From Gymnothorax reevesii (lineage: Eukaryota; Chordata; Actinopteri; Anguilliformes; Muraenidae): 64,000 nt of DNA. A program made the position numbers and the translations under genes. Below, piece by piece: positions 1 through 10,637 of this stretch. The stretch covers positions 149,875,947-149,939,946 of the forward strand of contig CM056573.1 in assembly GCA_029721435.1 (NCBI GenBank), given 5' to 3'. Numbering within the stretch: the first letter of the stretch is position 1; every line of letters begins with the position of its first letter. Below the pieces are notes generated by a model. That model saw only the letters and a list, made by a program, of their open reading frames with translations. It was not told the DNA's origin and did no database searches.

Positions 1-814
1 TGGAGAAATGTGCGTCATGGCCACAATAATAAGTGCGTCTAACAGGAATTTTGGTCATTTAAGTGCGTCCAAGCACAAAAATTACGTGCAAATAGTCACT
101 TAGATTTTTTAATGAGTTAAATAAAACATCCGCTGCACTCCGGTTTTCCACCCCAACAGTGTTTACTACTGCAGCAGCAATAGTTCTCAAAACTGCAGCC
201 TACTGGGCTCCCTTTATGCCACTTTTAAGACTTCCAAATAAAATAATTTTGTTTTTCTCCATCTATCGTCGGCCTGCTGATAAAACCTCATATCTTCAAA
301 ATGATAAACTTTACAGGAGAGCAAAAAAAAAAAACTTAAATTTTGCATGTAAGAATGCAGTTGAGCTGTCTTTGGGTAGGATAACTAGGCCTATTTTTCC
401 ACAGAGAATGTATCCAATCAATGAAATTTTGTATTTTGCAATGGATATGCTATTATCGTGTACATACAAGTTTTTGTTTCTCATCAAATTGTAGATACGA
501 GGTTTATCAGCAGGCCGACGATATTTCCACCTCAGTTAAGTTCTTTCTTCTTTGCCGTCTCTCGAGAGTCCATGTCGTAAAGTGGGCAGGACTATGCCTT
601 CCGGAGCATGAATTTATAGGGGCGTGTCATGTAAATAACGATGGTTTCTGCCGCCAGATTAATCAATGCCACGGCAGTTCTACGCCGAAATCTGCGACGT
701 ACACACTTTTAGTAAATCACACGTGACACCTGGTGAACGATGATATCTACACCAGAATCTACACCAGATCCTACGCAAGTTTGATAAACGAGGGCCAACG
801 ACTTTAATTCACAC
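1..814. other. Non-coding, no recognised feature
   Basis: Only short A/T-biased reading frames without family resemblance were seen. No splice-supported exon is evident. Confidence 0.4.
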
Positions 815-2579
815 CAGCCAGTATTTTATTCACAATAGAACAGAGATAACATAGCAAATGTTGAAACTGAGAAATTTTACAATTTTATCCACAAAATGAG
901 CTCATTTCAAATTTGATGGCTGCTACAAGTCTCAAAAAAGTGGGGACACAGGCCTGTTTACCGTGGTGTAGCATTCCTTCTTCTTTTTAACACAGACTGG
1001 AGGCGTCTGGGCATTGAGGAGACAAGTTTCTTGAGTTTAGTCATTGGAATTTGATCCCACTCTGGTTTAATAGAGGCTCCCAGCTGCTGGAGAGGTTTGG
1101 GTCTCCTTTGAAAGACTTTTCGTTTAATTATGCACCAATGTTCTCAATCGGTGAAACCATTCATGGTGGTTTTTAAAACATGCAAGAGTCCCACACCATT
1201 TGCACTAATGCATCCCATACCATCAGAGATGCTGGCTTTTGAACTGAACGCTGATAACAGGAGGGATGGTCTTTCCCCTCTTAAGCCCGGAGGACAGGAT
1301 GCCCATGATTTCCAACAAGAGTGTCAAATTTGGACTTGTCTGACCACAAGACACTTTGCCACTTTGCTACAGTCCATTTTAAATGAGCCTTGGCCCACAG
1401 AATACGGCGGCGCTTCTGGATCATGCTCAACAATGGCTTCCTTTTTGCATGATTGAGTTTTAGGTGGCATCTGTGGATGGCACGGCTGACTGTGTTTACA
1501 GCCAGCGGTTTCTTGAAGTATTCCTGGGCCCATTGAGTAATGTCACTGACAGAATCAATGACGGTGAGTGATGCAGTGGCGTCAGAGGCTCTGAAGATTA
1601 TGGGCATCCAGTAAAGGTCTTCGGCTTTGTCCCTTATGCACAGAGATATTTCCAGTTTCTGTGAATCTTTTGATGATGTTATTCATCATCGATGATGAGA
1701 CCTTCAAAGCCTTTGTGACTTGCTGCTGAGGAACATTGTTTTTAAAGTATTCCACAATTTTTTTTAGGCAAGTCTTTACAGGTTGGAGATGATCTTGGCA
1801 TCTTTACTTCTGAGAATCTCAGCCTCTAGGACATCCTTTTTATAGCCAATCATGTTACACACCTGATGCCAGTTAACTTAATTACTTGCTAAATACTGGT
1901 ACGGCGCCACACCAGGGCTAGGGGGTGCTATAGCCCCGTCACAAATGTACATAGCCCCAGTTTAGCCCCCTCAAGCATTTTTAAAATTAATTAATGAATT
2001 AGTTTATTTATTTATTTGAATTAAGGAATATGTGGAAGGTAATTACTCGCCATTCTGTCCCAGTCCGGTCGCTGGCTGCGTGCTCATGTCGTACGGTTTG
2101 TGTGTGCGTCTGGGTAGAGGGGAGAGCACTGTCTGCGCTTGTACGGCATGTCAGGCTGCGAAATCTTTTTCTGGAAGTCGGTTGGCTGTGGTACCATTGT
2201 ACGTGCCATCAGCCAATCACAGCTCGATGAGAATGGCAATGCATTCGCATGCGGAAAATTGGCAATAACGATGTAAGTGCACAATACGCGAAATTACGAG
2301 TAAACTAGTTGGTCTGCTGCAGAAGTCTAATAGTCTATTTATTAGCCATTGGCTTCGATGTCTAATACTGCAGATCGGAGAGCAAAAGTGATATCAGACT
2401 GTGTTTCCATTACCGCGTTTTCTACGTTTTGTATTCTCAGATTTGCTAGATAAAGTTTCGTTTTCAAGTCATGACAATAATCGCAAAAAAACAATCATCT
2501 TTGAAGCACTCCCCGTTGTTTTTAAGCCTCCAGGCTGTGTGTTATTTGGGAGAGGACAGTGGTCTTATAATGTCCCAGT

Positions 2580-3976
2580 CAGGGATGTAGTGGTCGGGAG
2601 ACGCGGGGTAACTGCGTTCCCCCAGTATTTCTGGCGAGATTTCACAAATATTAACAGGGCTCTCAAGTCTCACGCACACGCATTTCAACAAGTTCACACG
2701 CCACACATGTAATATCTCACGCTGAGAAGTGATAAAACTCGCCGCACATTTGTAACACTGTATATAAAAGAGATTAGTATTCTATGAATGGATGAGGCGA
2801 AGGCAAACTGCTCTGCTTGAATCAGCAACCTATCAGCCAATCAGAAAATAGTATTTCTTGTTGCAAGGTGAAATAGCACCGCCGTAATCACGTCTTCCTC
2901 ACACGCACGAATGCGCGCGAATGCTGCTATTGTGTGCATACGTCAAAGAAGAGCTCGCAGTGGAAGCCCAAAATCAGGTAATCACTTCATGACTGATTTT
3001 TTTTCCAACCTCAATTTAACTGCTTCGGTCGGTTATGGTTTGATAAATTGACTTGTAACTTGTCACGGGGAGAGAGGGGGCTCTCTGCCCATGTAGTGTA
3101 TTGGCAGAAAACAAGCCCTGCTCCGATCCGGTGCCCGCCCACTTGAGCTACCACTTCTGACAACAAGATGCGACGGATAACCCGGTCAGCATTAATTCTC
3201 TATGAATTCTCTTTTTGAATGAATGTCCGTGCTTTATGAATATCTTTATATTTATGAGCTTAGTTGGAATTGTTTGTGTTTTAAACTTGTATGACTTTGT
3301 TAAAGCCAATAAAAGCCAATTATTTCTACAAATAGTCTATAACGCACACAATCTTCCGCGACCGCGCCCACGTAGGAGACAGGAGTTTACTGGCAGTTGT
3401 GAATATTCAATAACTGATCCTGGTGTTCCATCTAGAGATAAAATATTGTCACTGCGTGCATAAATTTGCAGCTCCACGTCCACTGGCGGACACATCTGCA
3501 CAAAGATACACCGTTGTTCTTCTCGAACACGCCAAATGCAAATGATTAATTAAATTATTATTTTAATTTGAAACGAGTAACTAAGTTCCCAGTGTCCAAG
3601 TAACTAAGTGAAAGTATACTTATACAGGGTGGGGAAGCATATCTTGCACTGACATTTAAAGTACAAACAATCCCACGACCACTCCCCTGAATTGTGTGCA
3701 CCTTTTATTGCTAGTAATGGTGGACATATTGAATAATGGACTACCTATTATCTTTATTGTCAGCTTTATAATCTATTTTCTTTCAATAAACATGCCAGTT
3801 GAGAATAATATACAATCTATGGATGGTGATTTATTTAGCAAATGTTGCTTACCCACCCTGTATATATGGCTCAAGCATTTGCAACCTGGGTCTATCCGGG
3901 TGACTACCATGTTTTTTTTTAATACTTTTTTTTTCTGGAGAGTTCCCCCTGTGATAAAATCCCCACTACACCACTG
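2580..3976. mobile_element. Non-autonomous hAT element B with perfect 8-bp TSD
   Basis: The left end is CAGGGATGTAGTGG and the right end, read inward, is CAGTGGTGTAGTGG. The 8-bp flanks are identical: GTCCCAGT at 2572-2579 and 3977-3984. It is 1397 bp long and contains a mariner-type MITE. No coding capacity was recognised. Confidence 0.8.
3625..3860. mobile_element. 236-bp Tc1/mariner-type MITE
   Basis: The terminal inverted repeats CAGGGTGGGGAAGCA and CAGGGTGGGTAAGCA differ at one base and are flanked by TA on both sides (3623-3624 and 3861-3862). It is too short to encode a transposase. It is the innermost and therefore youngest layer of the nest. Confidence 0.75.
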
Positions 3977-5112
3977 GTCCCAGTCTTGTTATCTGCCCTC
4001 AATTTTTTTTTTTTTAGCATACATTGATTTCAGAAGTAGAATGATAGGGTGCTATGCATTAACTAATTAGCTGATAAGTCTGAATGTGAGGTCGCTTGAA
4101 CCTTGTACCGTAACCATTCAGTCGTATTAAGCTGCTTGAACAAACAACTTTTACTGTGTCGTTTTTAGGGGGAGAAGGGCTCGTTGGAACACGACTCAGT
4201 CGCTGATCTGAATGGACTAAGAAGACACGTGTATTCTGACAGCCAGCCTAATTTTGGAATAAAAATAATCGCTAAGCTTGAGATAGCTTTGCTGTTTGTT
4301 TTAAAAGTATGCGCACTGTTAACAGACATGGGCAGAATCGCACTGCGCTTCGTGTTGAGACTACGCTTTGGGTATTATTAATTTCATTTCTGAAGTTGTG
4401 ATGCTGTGACAGTTTTCTGATGGTGCGTTATGAAATATGCACTTGTTTCACATTTTGGATGTATTGCGGAGTTATTAACTGTGGCACAGATGGTGCTTTC
4501 CGGTGCTGAAGTCTTTCACCTTTGCACGTGAAAGACGTTTTTGCCTTGTAGTCGCTTGTATTAGGCTTATAGCTAGCTATTTTTCGGGCAATATTCCTAG
4601 GGCAACTGTAATCAAAAACTACATTTAAATCGAATGTGCTGTATGCACCATGATCTGCTTTTATTGAAAAACAAGAACTGCCTAATAAACTATAAAAAAC
4701 AACTCTGAAGTCGCGAAAATCGACTGTTTTCTTTGCACCCCAAGTTTTGGTCAAGCCCCCCATTAGCATTGGGAGAGAAAAAATCCTGGCGCCGTCCCTG
4801 GCTAAATGTTCTTTCAACTGATTCTCTTATATAATAATTGCTTTTTCAGCCCTTTATTGCCAGTGTCCCAACTTTTTTGAGGCCTGTTGCAGCCAGAAAA
4901 TTTGAAATAAGTTCATTTTGTGGATAAAAATGAAAAATGTCTCAGTTTCAACATTTGAAATGTTATCAAAGCTCTATTGTAAATAACATCGGCTCATGTG
5001 ATCTGAAAGTCATTGCATTTTGAACCCAACTATATTGGAATTGGGTTTGTTGTTTATTGAGCGCAGTATACGTATAAATTATATACATCTATTCTCAATA
5101 CCAGGCTCGTGG

Positions 5113-6133
5113 TGTTATGATTCTGCCCTTTCGTGTGTTGTCCCATGCGTTTTTGTGCTTGCAATTTACTTTCCTCTCGTTTATTTCCAGCCAGCTGATG
5201 ATCCGATTCCAATCTGCCTTCAGTGGTGTCGTGTGACTGCCTCCAGCATGCCTGTGTCTCGTTGTCCAATCACCTTTCTACTTTCGGTTTGGCTTTGGTA
5301 TTTCATTCATTGCTTCCAGCTGTGCTTAATTCCGGGTCTCGCAAACTGAGTGAATGCGCTCTCTGATAGGACATTACTAACCCGTACTAATCCTCACGTA
5401 TCTAAGGGTGATTGTAAATACTTCGTCACTTAGTATTAACCTTGATTAAGTCATTTAGCGAGCGTATGCGTTTCTGGCTTTTCTGCTTTCAGTCTGAACT
5501 TTCTGATTAACTGCAGTTTCAACCCTGTGCTTTCCCTTGCTTTCTTTATGGTGCTTTTTTCTTGTCACGTTTAGACTGCCTTAATCTAAACCGTCAAGCT
5601 TGATTGCTCGTCTCAGCGTCTTGTCTCGAGTCATTAGTATTTCCCGGTCCTCGTGTGATTGTTTATTAATCCCATGTGTTTCTGTTTCAGTGTTATTGCA
5701 TTCCGAGTCCCCGCCTTCTCTCGTGATCTTTAAATGTGGCAGTATTGGAAGCTTTCATCAGACGTATCCTTGTTTTGACTTAGTCTACATGGTGATATCG
5801 CTGCTCCTGCATTCCTGCGGTTTTCCCCGAGCCTGTCCAGAGTCTAGCCCCTTGTAGCACCCCTGTCTTGTCTTCCTTTTCGTTCAGTCTCCCAGTGTGG
5901 TTCGTAAGTCAGTCAGTTAGTTAGGTTCAGTTTTTGTTTTTTTAGTTTAGCCACTCATTGAGTGTGTACCTCAGTTCTCCCCCTGCCTTTGGCGGTGTAT
6001 TTCAGTTCTCCCTTCTGTTCAGTGCATGTGCACGGGGTTTTATTTCTGGCGTGCCAGCCATATTCTCCCCCTAGTGTTTTTGTGTTAAACACTTCTGCAT
6101 CCTGCGCCTGGTGTTTCCGGCTTCCTCCTTACA
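5113..6133 (+). mobile_element. Solo LTR, copy 1
   Basis: It starts TGTTATGATTCTGCC, ends TTACA, and is flanked by a perfect 5-bp duplication CGTGG (5108-5112 and 6134-6138). It carries the family's GTTAGTA/TACTAAC-type repeats. No gag, pol or primer-binding site lies beside it. A LINE fragment begins directly at its right edge. Confidence 0.7.
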
Positions 6134-7795
6134 CGTGGCCTATTTGGAAGAAAACAATTGTTTAGTGGAAGAACAGAATGGTTTTAGAAAGGCCAGAGCT
6201 TGTGTTGATCATGTGTATTCGATCACTGCTGTAGTCAGTAATAGAATAATGCCAAACAAATCATTTGTCTGTTATGTTGACTTTCAAAAAGCATTTGATT
6301 TTGTTAACAGAGGTTTATTAGCCTATCGTCTTCAAGAAGAAGGGACAGGAGGAAAATTTTACTGGGCCATTCAGTCATTGTATAAAGCTCCTCGGGCATG
6401 TGTCACCTACCTTGTTTGCCATTTTTATTAACAATTTAGCTAAAGAAATAAAACATTAAGAACTGGGTCTCCGTTATGATGGTAGTAATAAATTAGATAT
6501 TTAACTTAATGCTGATGACATAATTTTCGTGGCTGAAAATGAATCAGATTTGCAGGAAATGTTGACGTACGCAGAGAATTGCTGTAAGAAGTGGAGACTT
6601 ACAGTTAATTATAGCAAAACTCAGATCGTGCATTTTAGACAGTCCGGGACTAGAAAAGTGACCAGCAGTTTTATTTTGGGGAACAAAAATTAGAGTATGT
6701 AAAAAATTATAAATACTTAGGTTTAATTTCGGATGAGCATCTTAATTTTGAAAATGGTGTATATTTGTTGGCTGAATCTGGAAGTCGAGCACTTGGTGGT
6801 GTTATAGCAAAAACTAAAAAGCTTGGTAATTTAGGTTATGCTGCCAACTCCAAATTATTTCTCACGTGTGTCCGCCCTGTTATGGATTATATGGCAGGAG
6901 TTTGGAGCTCTAAAGTAAATATGAAAGGGCAAATGGTGCAGAATAGAGCGATTCCCTATTTTCTAGGAGTAATTTGCACCCAAACTAGCAATAACGGGCA
7001 ATATGGGATGAGAGCCGTGTGAGAAGATGGAGAGGTAGTATGTTGGCCTTATGGAATAGATTAATAAAAATGCCAGAGAGTAGAGGCGCGAAGAAAATAT
7101 TTAGGTGGGATGTAATGATAAAAGCTGTTTGGGCAAACAAGGTAGAAGACATATTTATGAGGATTGGGGCACTGGATATTTTTCAAAGTGAAAACACTGT
7201 AGATATTCCTTTAGTTAAAGACGTTTTGTTTAATGCACATCAGATCAAATGGACGCAGGATATTCTGTATAAGCCAAAATTAAGAACATTTAGACTGATT
7301 AAAACAAGTTTTTATATGAGAAATATGTCCGTGCCCCTTTAACCAAAAGAAAACGACTTGTGTGAACAGCTCCTCTCTGGGATCTTACCCTTACACCTGG
7401 AGACAGGTTGTTATCGGGGGGTCCCAGAAGAGGAGCATGTTTGTATTTACTGTGACACAAATGATATTGAAAATGAGTTCCATTTTGTTTTTTATTGTCC
7501 ATTATATTCTGAGTTGCAGCAGAAATTATTTAATAGGTGTAAGGTCTCTGATGTGGTTAAGCAATGCAGAAAGACTGAAATGGATTTTTGAATATAAAAT
7601 ATTTGCGCCTGCTGAATATTTGGAGAAAACGTGGGATAAACAAGCAAAAATAACATACAAATGATTATATTTTATTTCAGGTGTAAATTATGCAGCTTCT
7701 AATTAAGTGAAAAATTGTGTGATATTATGCACTGATGATTTTGGTGGCTTATAATCCCATGACACAGAATAAAAAAATTCATTCATTCACAGAAA
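6134..7795 (+). pseudogene. I/Nimb-like LINE, reverse transcriptase to 3' end, broken
   Basis: The reverse transcriptase fingers/palm segment (EEQNGFRKARACVDHVYSIT, then FVCYVDFQKAFDFVNR) is at 6150-6400. A shifted frame follows with A-D-D-I (6511-6520; the preceding Tyr is lost), VQNRAI and LWNRLIK motifs. A Cys-rich tail (C-x2-C...H-F-V-F-Y-C) lies at about 7358-7560. Several frameshifts and stops disrupt it. The 3' end carries GTGGCTTATAATCCCATGAC and a TTCATTCATTC tail. A second copy in the window ends the same way. The 5' part is missing. Confidence 0.75.
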
Positions 7796-7994
7796 TCGTA
7801 GTCATACAAAAAGGGTCAAAATCCAAAAAGACAAAACAGTACAAAAAGGGGAAAGGCAATAATCAAAGTCATACAAACCAGTAGAAGAAAAACAATACTC
7901 AATGGCATACAAGGCGCACTGCACAATGAAATATTGATCAACGTTCAACCAGCATATGCAGTGGGTCCCCAGGACTGACTTTTGGAATCACTGC

Positions 7995-8538
7995 CGTAGA
8001 CTGTATAAAAAGATGGAGGCAGCACCCAGGTCTGAAAAGTGAGGCCAATGCGGAAATCTCTAAAAATTGCATTCTATTTAATGGCCATCAGATGGCGACA
8101 TCGGTGGTTGCAGAGAGAAGTTCAATGCTATAGAAGTCTATGAGAAAATGACCCTACTGTCCCACCTGTTTTATTATTTCAATAATGATTTTCCACGTTA
8201 TTTTATGGTATCTATTGCAAGTTTCAAGTCTCCTTCGATACATCATGATGTTCATTTTTGTAAATTATGGTCCCAAATCGACTAGAATAAAGGATAAAGC
8301 CAGAATATGCTTTAAGGGCGTGGCTATCCTCTGGTCCTTGTCAGATACGGTCAAATCCACCCATAGATCCACCTCTCACTCCTCGCTGGTTCTTCAATTC
8401 ATGCTTTTATCTAAGCACCTGGTTTCAAAATGACAAAATGGAGCTGTTCAAATTGCCAAAATCGAGGCTATCTTAGTGGTATGCTGAAAGCAATTGGTGA
8501 TGTCACGTTGCTTCATCCATCTTTTTATACAGTCTACG
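7995..8538. mobile_element. 544-bp MITE with 23-bp perfect inverted ends
   Basis: The left end CGTAGACTGTATAAAAAGAT (7995 onward) is the exact complement of the right end (8516-8538, ending ATACAGTCTACG). The two match over 23 bases. Superfamily is uncertain because I could not fix a target duplication. No coding potential was seen. Confidence 0.65.
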
Positions 8539-8546
8539 CTTCAAAT

Positions 8547-9135
8547 AAAGGAAATACACTATATGAGCGGAGACTATTTGTAGCAACAAGCGTGTCACAT
8601 TTCCTTTGAATTCATGCAAGCATGTGTGACCTTCTCCTCTGAGTGTAGGGAGCTCATCGGCCTGCTGAATACAGACAGAGCAACATCCAGTAAGACACTC
8701 CTAAAGAGGCCTGATACATGGAGAGTATCATATGGGCATTTTCATATCACACTCTGTATCAAACCTAGACCCCAGTATCAGCCCGAGAGCTGATCATGTT
8801 CTACTAATCATATACTCTGTTTCAGGGTTTTGCCCACAGGCAGATATGGGTGATATGGGATTTTGCTTGCAGGCTGATACAGCCTCGTGCTTGTGTCACA
8901 GGTGCATATACTTCCTCATAAATACAGGGAATATGATAAAAAGGAAGTATACTATATGAGATATGAGACTGTATGCAGCGACAAGCACGTCAGATTTCTG
9001 CTGAATTCATGCAAGCATGCGTGACCTTCTCTGGGAACAGTTTCTCGGCAGCCATGCCGAATGCAAACAGAGGAACACCTGCCAAGGCAGCCTCAGAGTG
9101 ACTTGATACAAAGGAATTATTCTATATGTGCATGC
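8547..9135. repeat. Diverged direct duplication, period about 390 bp
   Basis: About 190 bp starting near 8549 (GGAAATACACTATATGAG) recurs near 8941 (GGAAGTATACTATATGAG). Shared blocks include GAATTCATGCAAGCATG and TGTGACCTTCTC/CGTGACCTTCTC, in the same order. The two units are separated by unrelated sequence. Confidence 0.6.
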
Positions 9136-9554
9136 AAGTTCCCCTGAACTGAGTGAGATTGCATGTAGCTCAACTGCAAGTGCAGCAAAAACCCCAAAAT
9201 AAATTAATGCTAGCAGGGCTGAAGAAGTGGGATAAATGTTTATGGCTCTTTGGAGCCAGAAATGGCATGCACTTGTATTTACTGCATTAGCTGAACTAAG
9301 GTGATTCATGTTACTGCCAGACAGCTAAAGATATCTTTCAAAGCCAACAGAGGTTATGGTCGCAAATTAAGCATTCAGCTTTTGGAGCAGATGTCAGAAT
9401 AGGCTCTTGAAAATGGATACATAAAACACAAACTCAAAAGAAAACTGAGTAATTTAAAGCCCATGGTGCAAGTTGAATACCCCTGCAAATGAATGTTTAG
9501 ATAAACAGTGTAGGAACTTTATTTGCTGAAAGAAATTAATCAGATATGTGCATT

Positions 9555-10145
9555 AAGTGCCTCACTTCACCCAGGTGTACAATTGAGTACCAGTAAATGG
9601 TTGGGGAAACCTGATAAACAGCTGGGGGGCATTACCTGCAATGGACGAGCATCCCATCCAGGGGGAGTAGCAAAACTCCTAGTCGCTTCATGCAACATAT
9701 ATTGAGGGCATCGCCAATATGCAAAAAATGGCCGAATGTAGCATTCGTGCCCAGTTTCAGATGCATTATGGGATAGTTTGTTACCCAGTCCCAGTCCCGG
9801 TCTCTGCAGAGCCCAACAGTAACTGAACTGCGGTCATTAAGGCCATGGGTCGTTAGTGTGAAAACGCCATGTGTTCGTCGAATGAAAATAAGCGGGATAA
9901 ACTTAAGAAATACCCCTCGATGAGAAACTTGAACGCACAATGACCACATGTGCCTGTGCCTGCATGTATGGCAGAGCCGCAGCTCGATGATGTTAAATGA
10001 TAGCCACGGTCTCAGCAACGCATAAGAAGTGAGTGGGTTCTGGAAGTAGCAGGATATTTTGCCGATAGCTCTACATCCAGGCTTTTTCTTGCGTATTGGT
10101 GATACCCTCAATTGGTGTCAAGCCCCAGCTTTATGAGTCATCTCC
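9555..10145 (+). mobile_element. tRNA-derived SINE body/tail, split by a MITE
   Basis: The sequence GGGGGAGTAGCAAAACTCCT AGTCGCTTCATGC matches the SINE at 24048-24345. Its end resumes at about 10112 (CAAGCCCCAGC..ATGAGTCA) after the MITE at 9704-10109. The tRNA-like head is not evident in this copy. Confidence 0.55.
9704..10109. mobile_element. About 400-bp MITE, copy 1
   Basis: The ends GAGGGCATCGCCAATATGCA and, inverted, GAGGGTATCACCAATACGCA are near-identical. Internal blocks (TCTGCAGAGCCCAACAGTAA, GCATTATGGGATAGTTTG) recur inverted in the copy at 33534-33926. It interrupts a SINE. The long minus-strand frame across it is non-coding. Confidence 0.65.
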
Positions 10146-10637
10146 CAATGAAAATAGTTCTTTAACTACAGCAGTTTGCCAATTACTAAAAAAGGTTCCT
10201 CACATGTACCTCAAGTGTTAAGACTTGAACAATAAGTTCATGAACTTATTTTCATGAATGTAGATGTTAATGAACTGTTCCCCAGCAAACAATACAGGTT
10301 TCCTCCACGTGTAAGTCACGTGAGAAAATTGTGTTTTTTACACGTATCATAAGGTATGTGTAATTTACATGTAAAAACGTGAAGTGAAGCACATTCCAAA
10401 CCATACTTATAAAACGCGTTGATTTCATATGGCAGTTCTACTTAAATGTGTGTCACACTGCAGTGAACGACAGGCCTTCTCCATGCATGTCAACTCCTTT
10501 AGGTTCCCACCTGTAGTACCCTCAGTAATTAACAGTGAAATCCTCTAAAAATACAAAAGATTTTTTGAAAATAGATTTTCATTTATGAAATGAGAAATGT
10601 AGTGTGAAAATGAGATCAACATATTCATCAGGAATTA

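Larger units (their letters stand above)
1896..4800. mobile_element. Non-autonomous hAT element A
   Basis: The ends are CTGGTACGGCGCCA on the left and, read inward from the right, CAGGGACGGCGCCA, 12 of 14 identical. The flanking 8-bp duplications are GCTAAATA (1888-1895) and GCTAAATG (4801-4808). It sits inside the Tc1-like relic and contains hAT element B. No transposase frame was recognised inside. Confidence 0.75.
815..5046 (-). mobile_element. Tc1-like transposon relic split by a hAT insertion
   Basis: Parts 815-1895 and 4801-5046 form one element on the minus strand. The minus strand at 1607-1281 encodes a Tc1-like transposase segment with [20 protein letters not shown] and the catalytic context LWSDKSKFD, where the usual Glu of SDES is Lys. 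Most of the remaining coding region is deleted or shifted. The two end segments share the long terminal repeat of this family (CTCAGTTTCAACATTTGAAAT and relatives). The right end near 5046 reads GGAATTGGGTTTG. The left terminus is eroded. Confidence 0.7.

Noticed and set aside
159..494. 111-codon plus-strand frame at the left end
   Set aside because: It starts at GTG rather than ATG, has no family resemblance and shows no splice or promoter support.
2030..2284. Overlapping short frames on both strands
   Set aside because: They lie inside the non-autonomous hAT element A and show no transposase or host similarity.
9632..10111. 159-codon minus-strand reading frame
   Set aside because: It covers a MITE and a SINE edge. 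The related MITE at 33534-33926 does not keep the frame, so it is not a gene.
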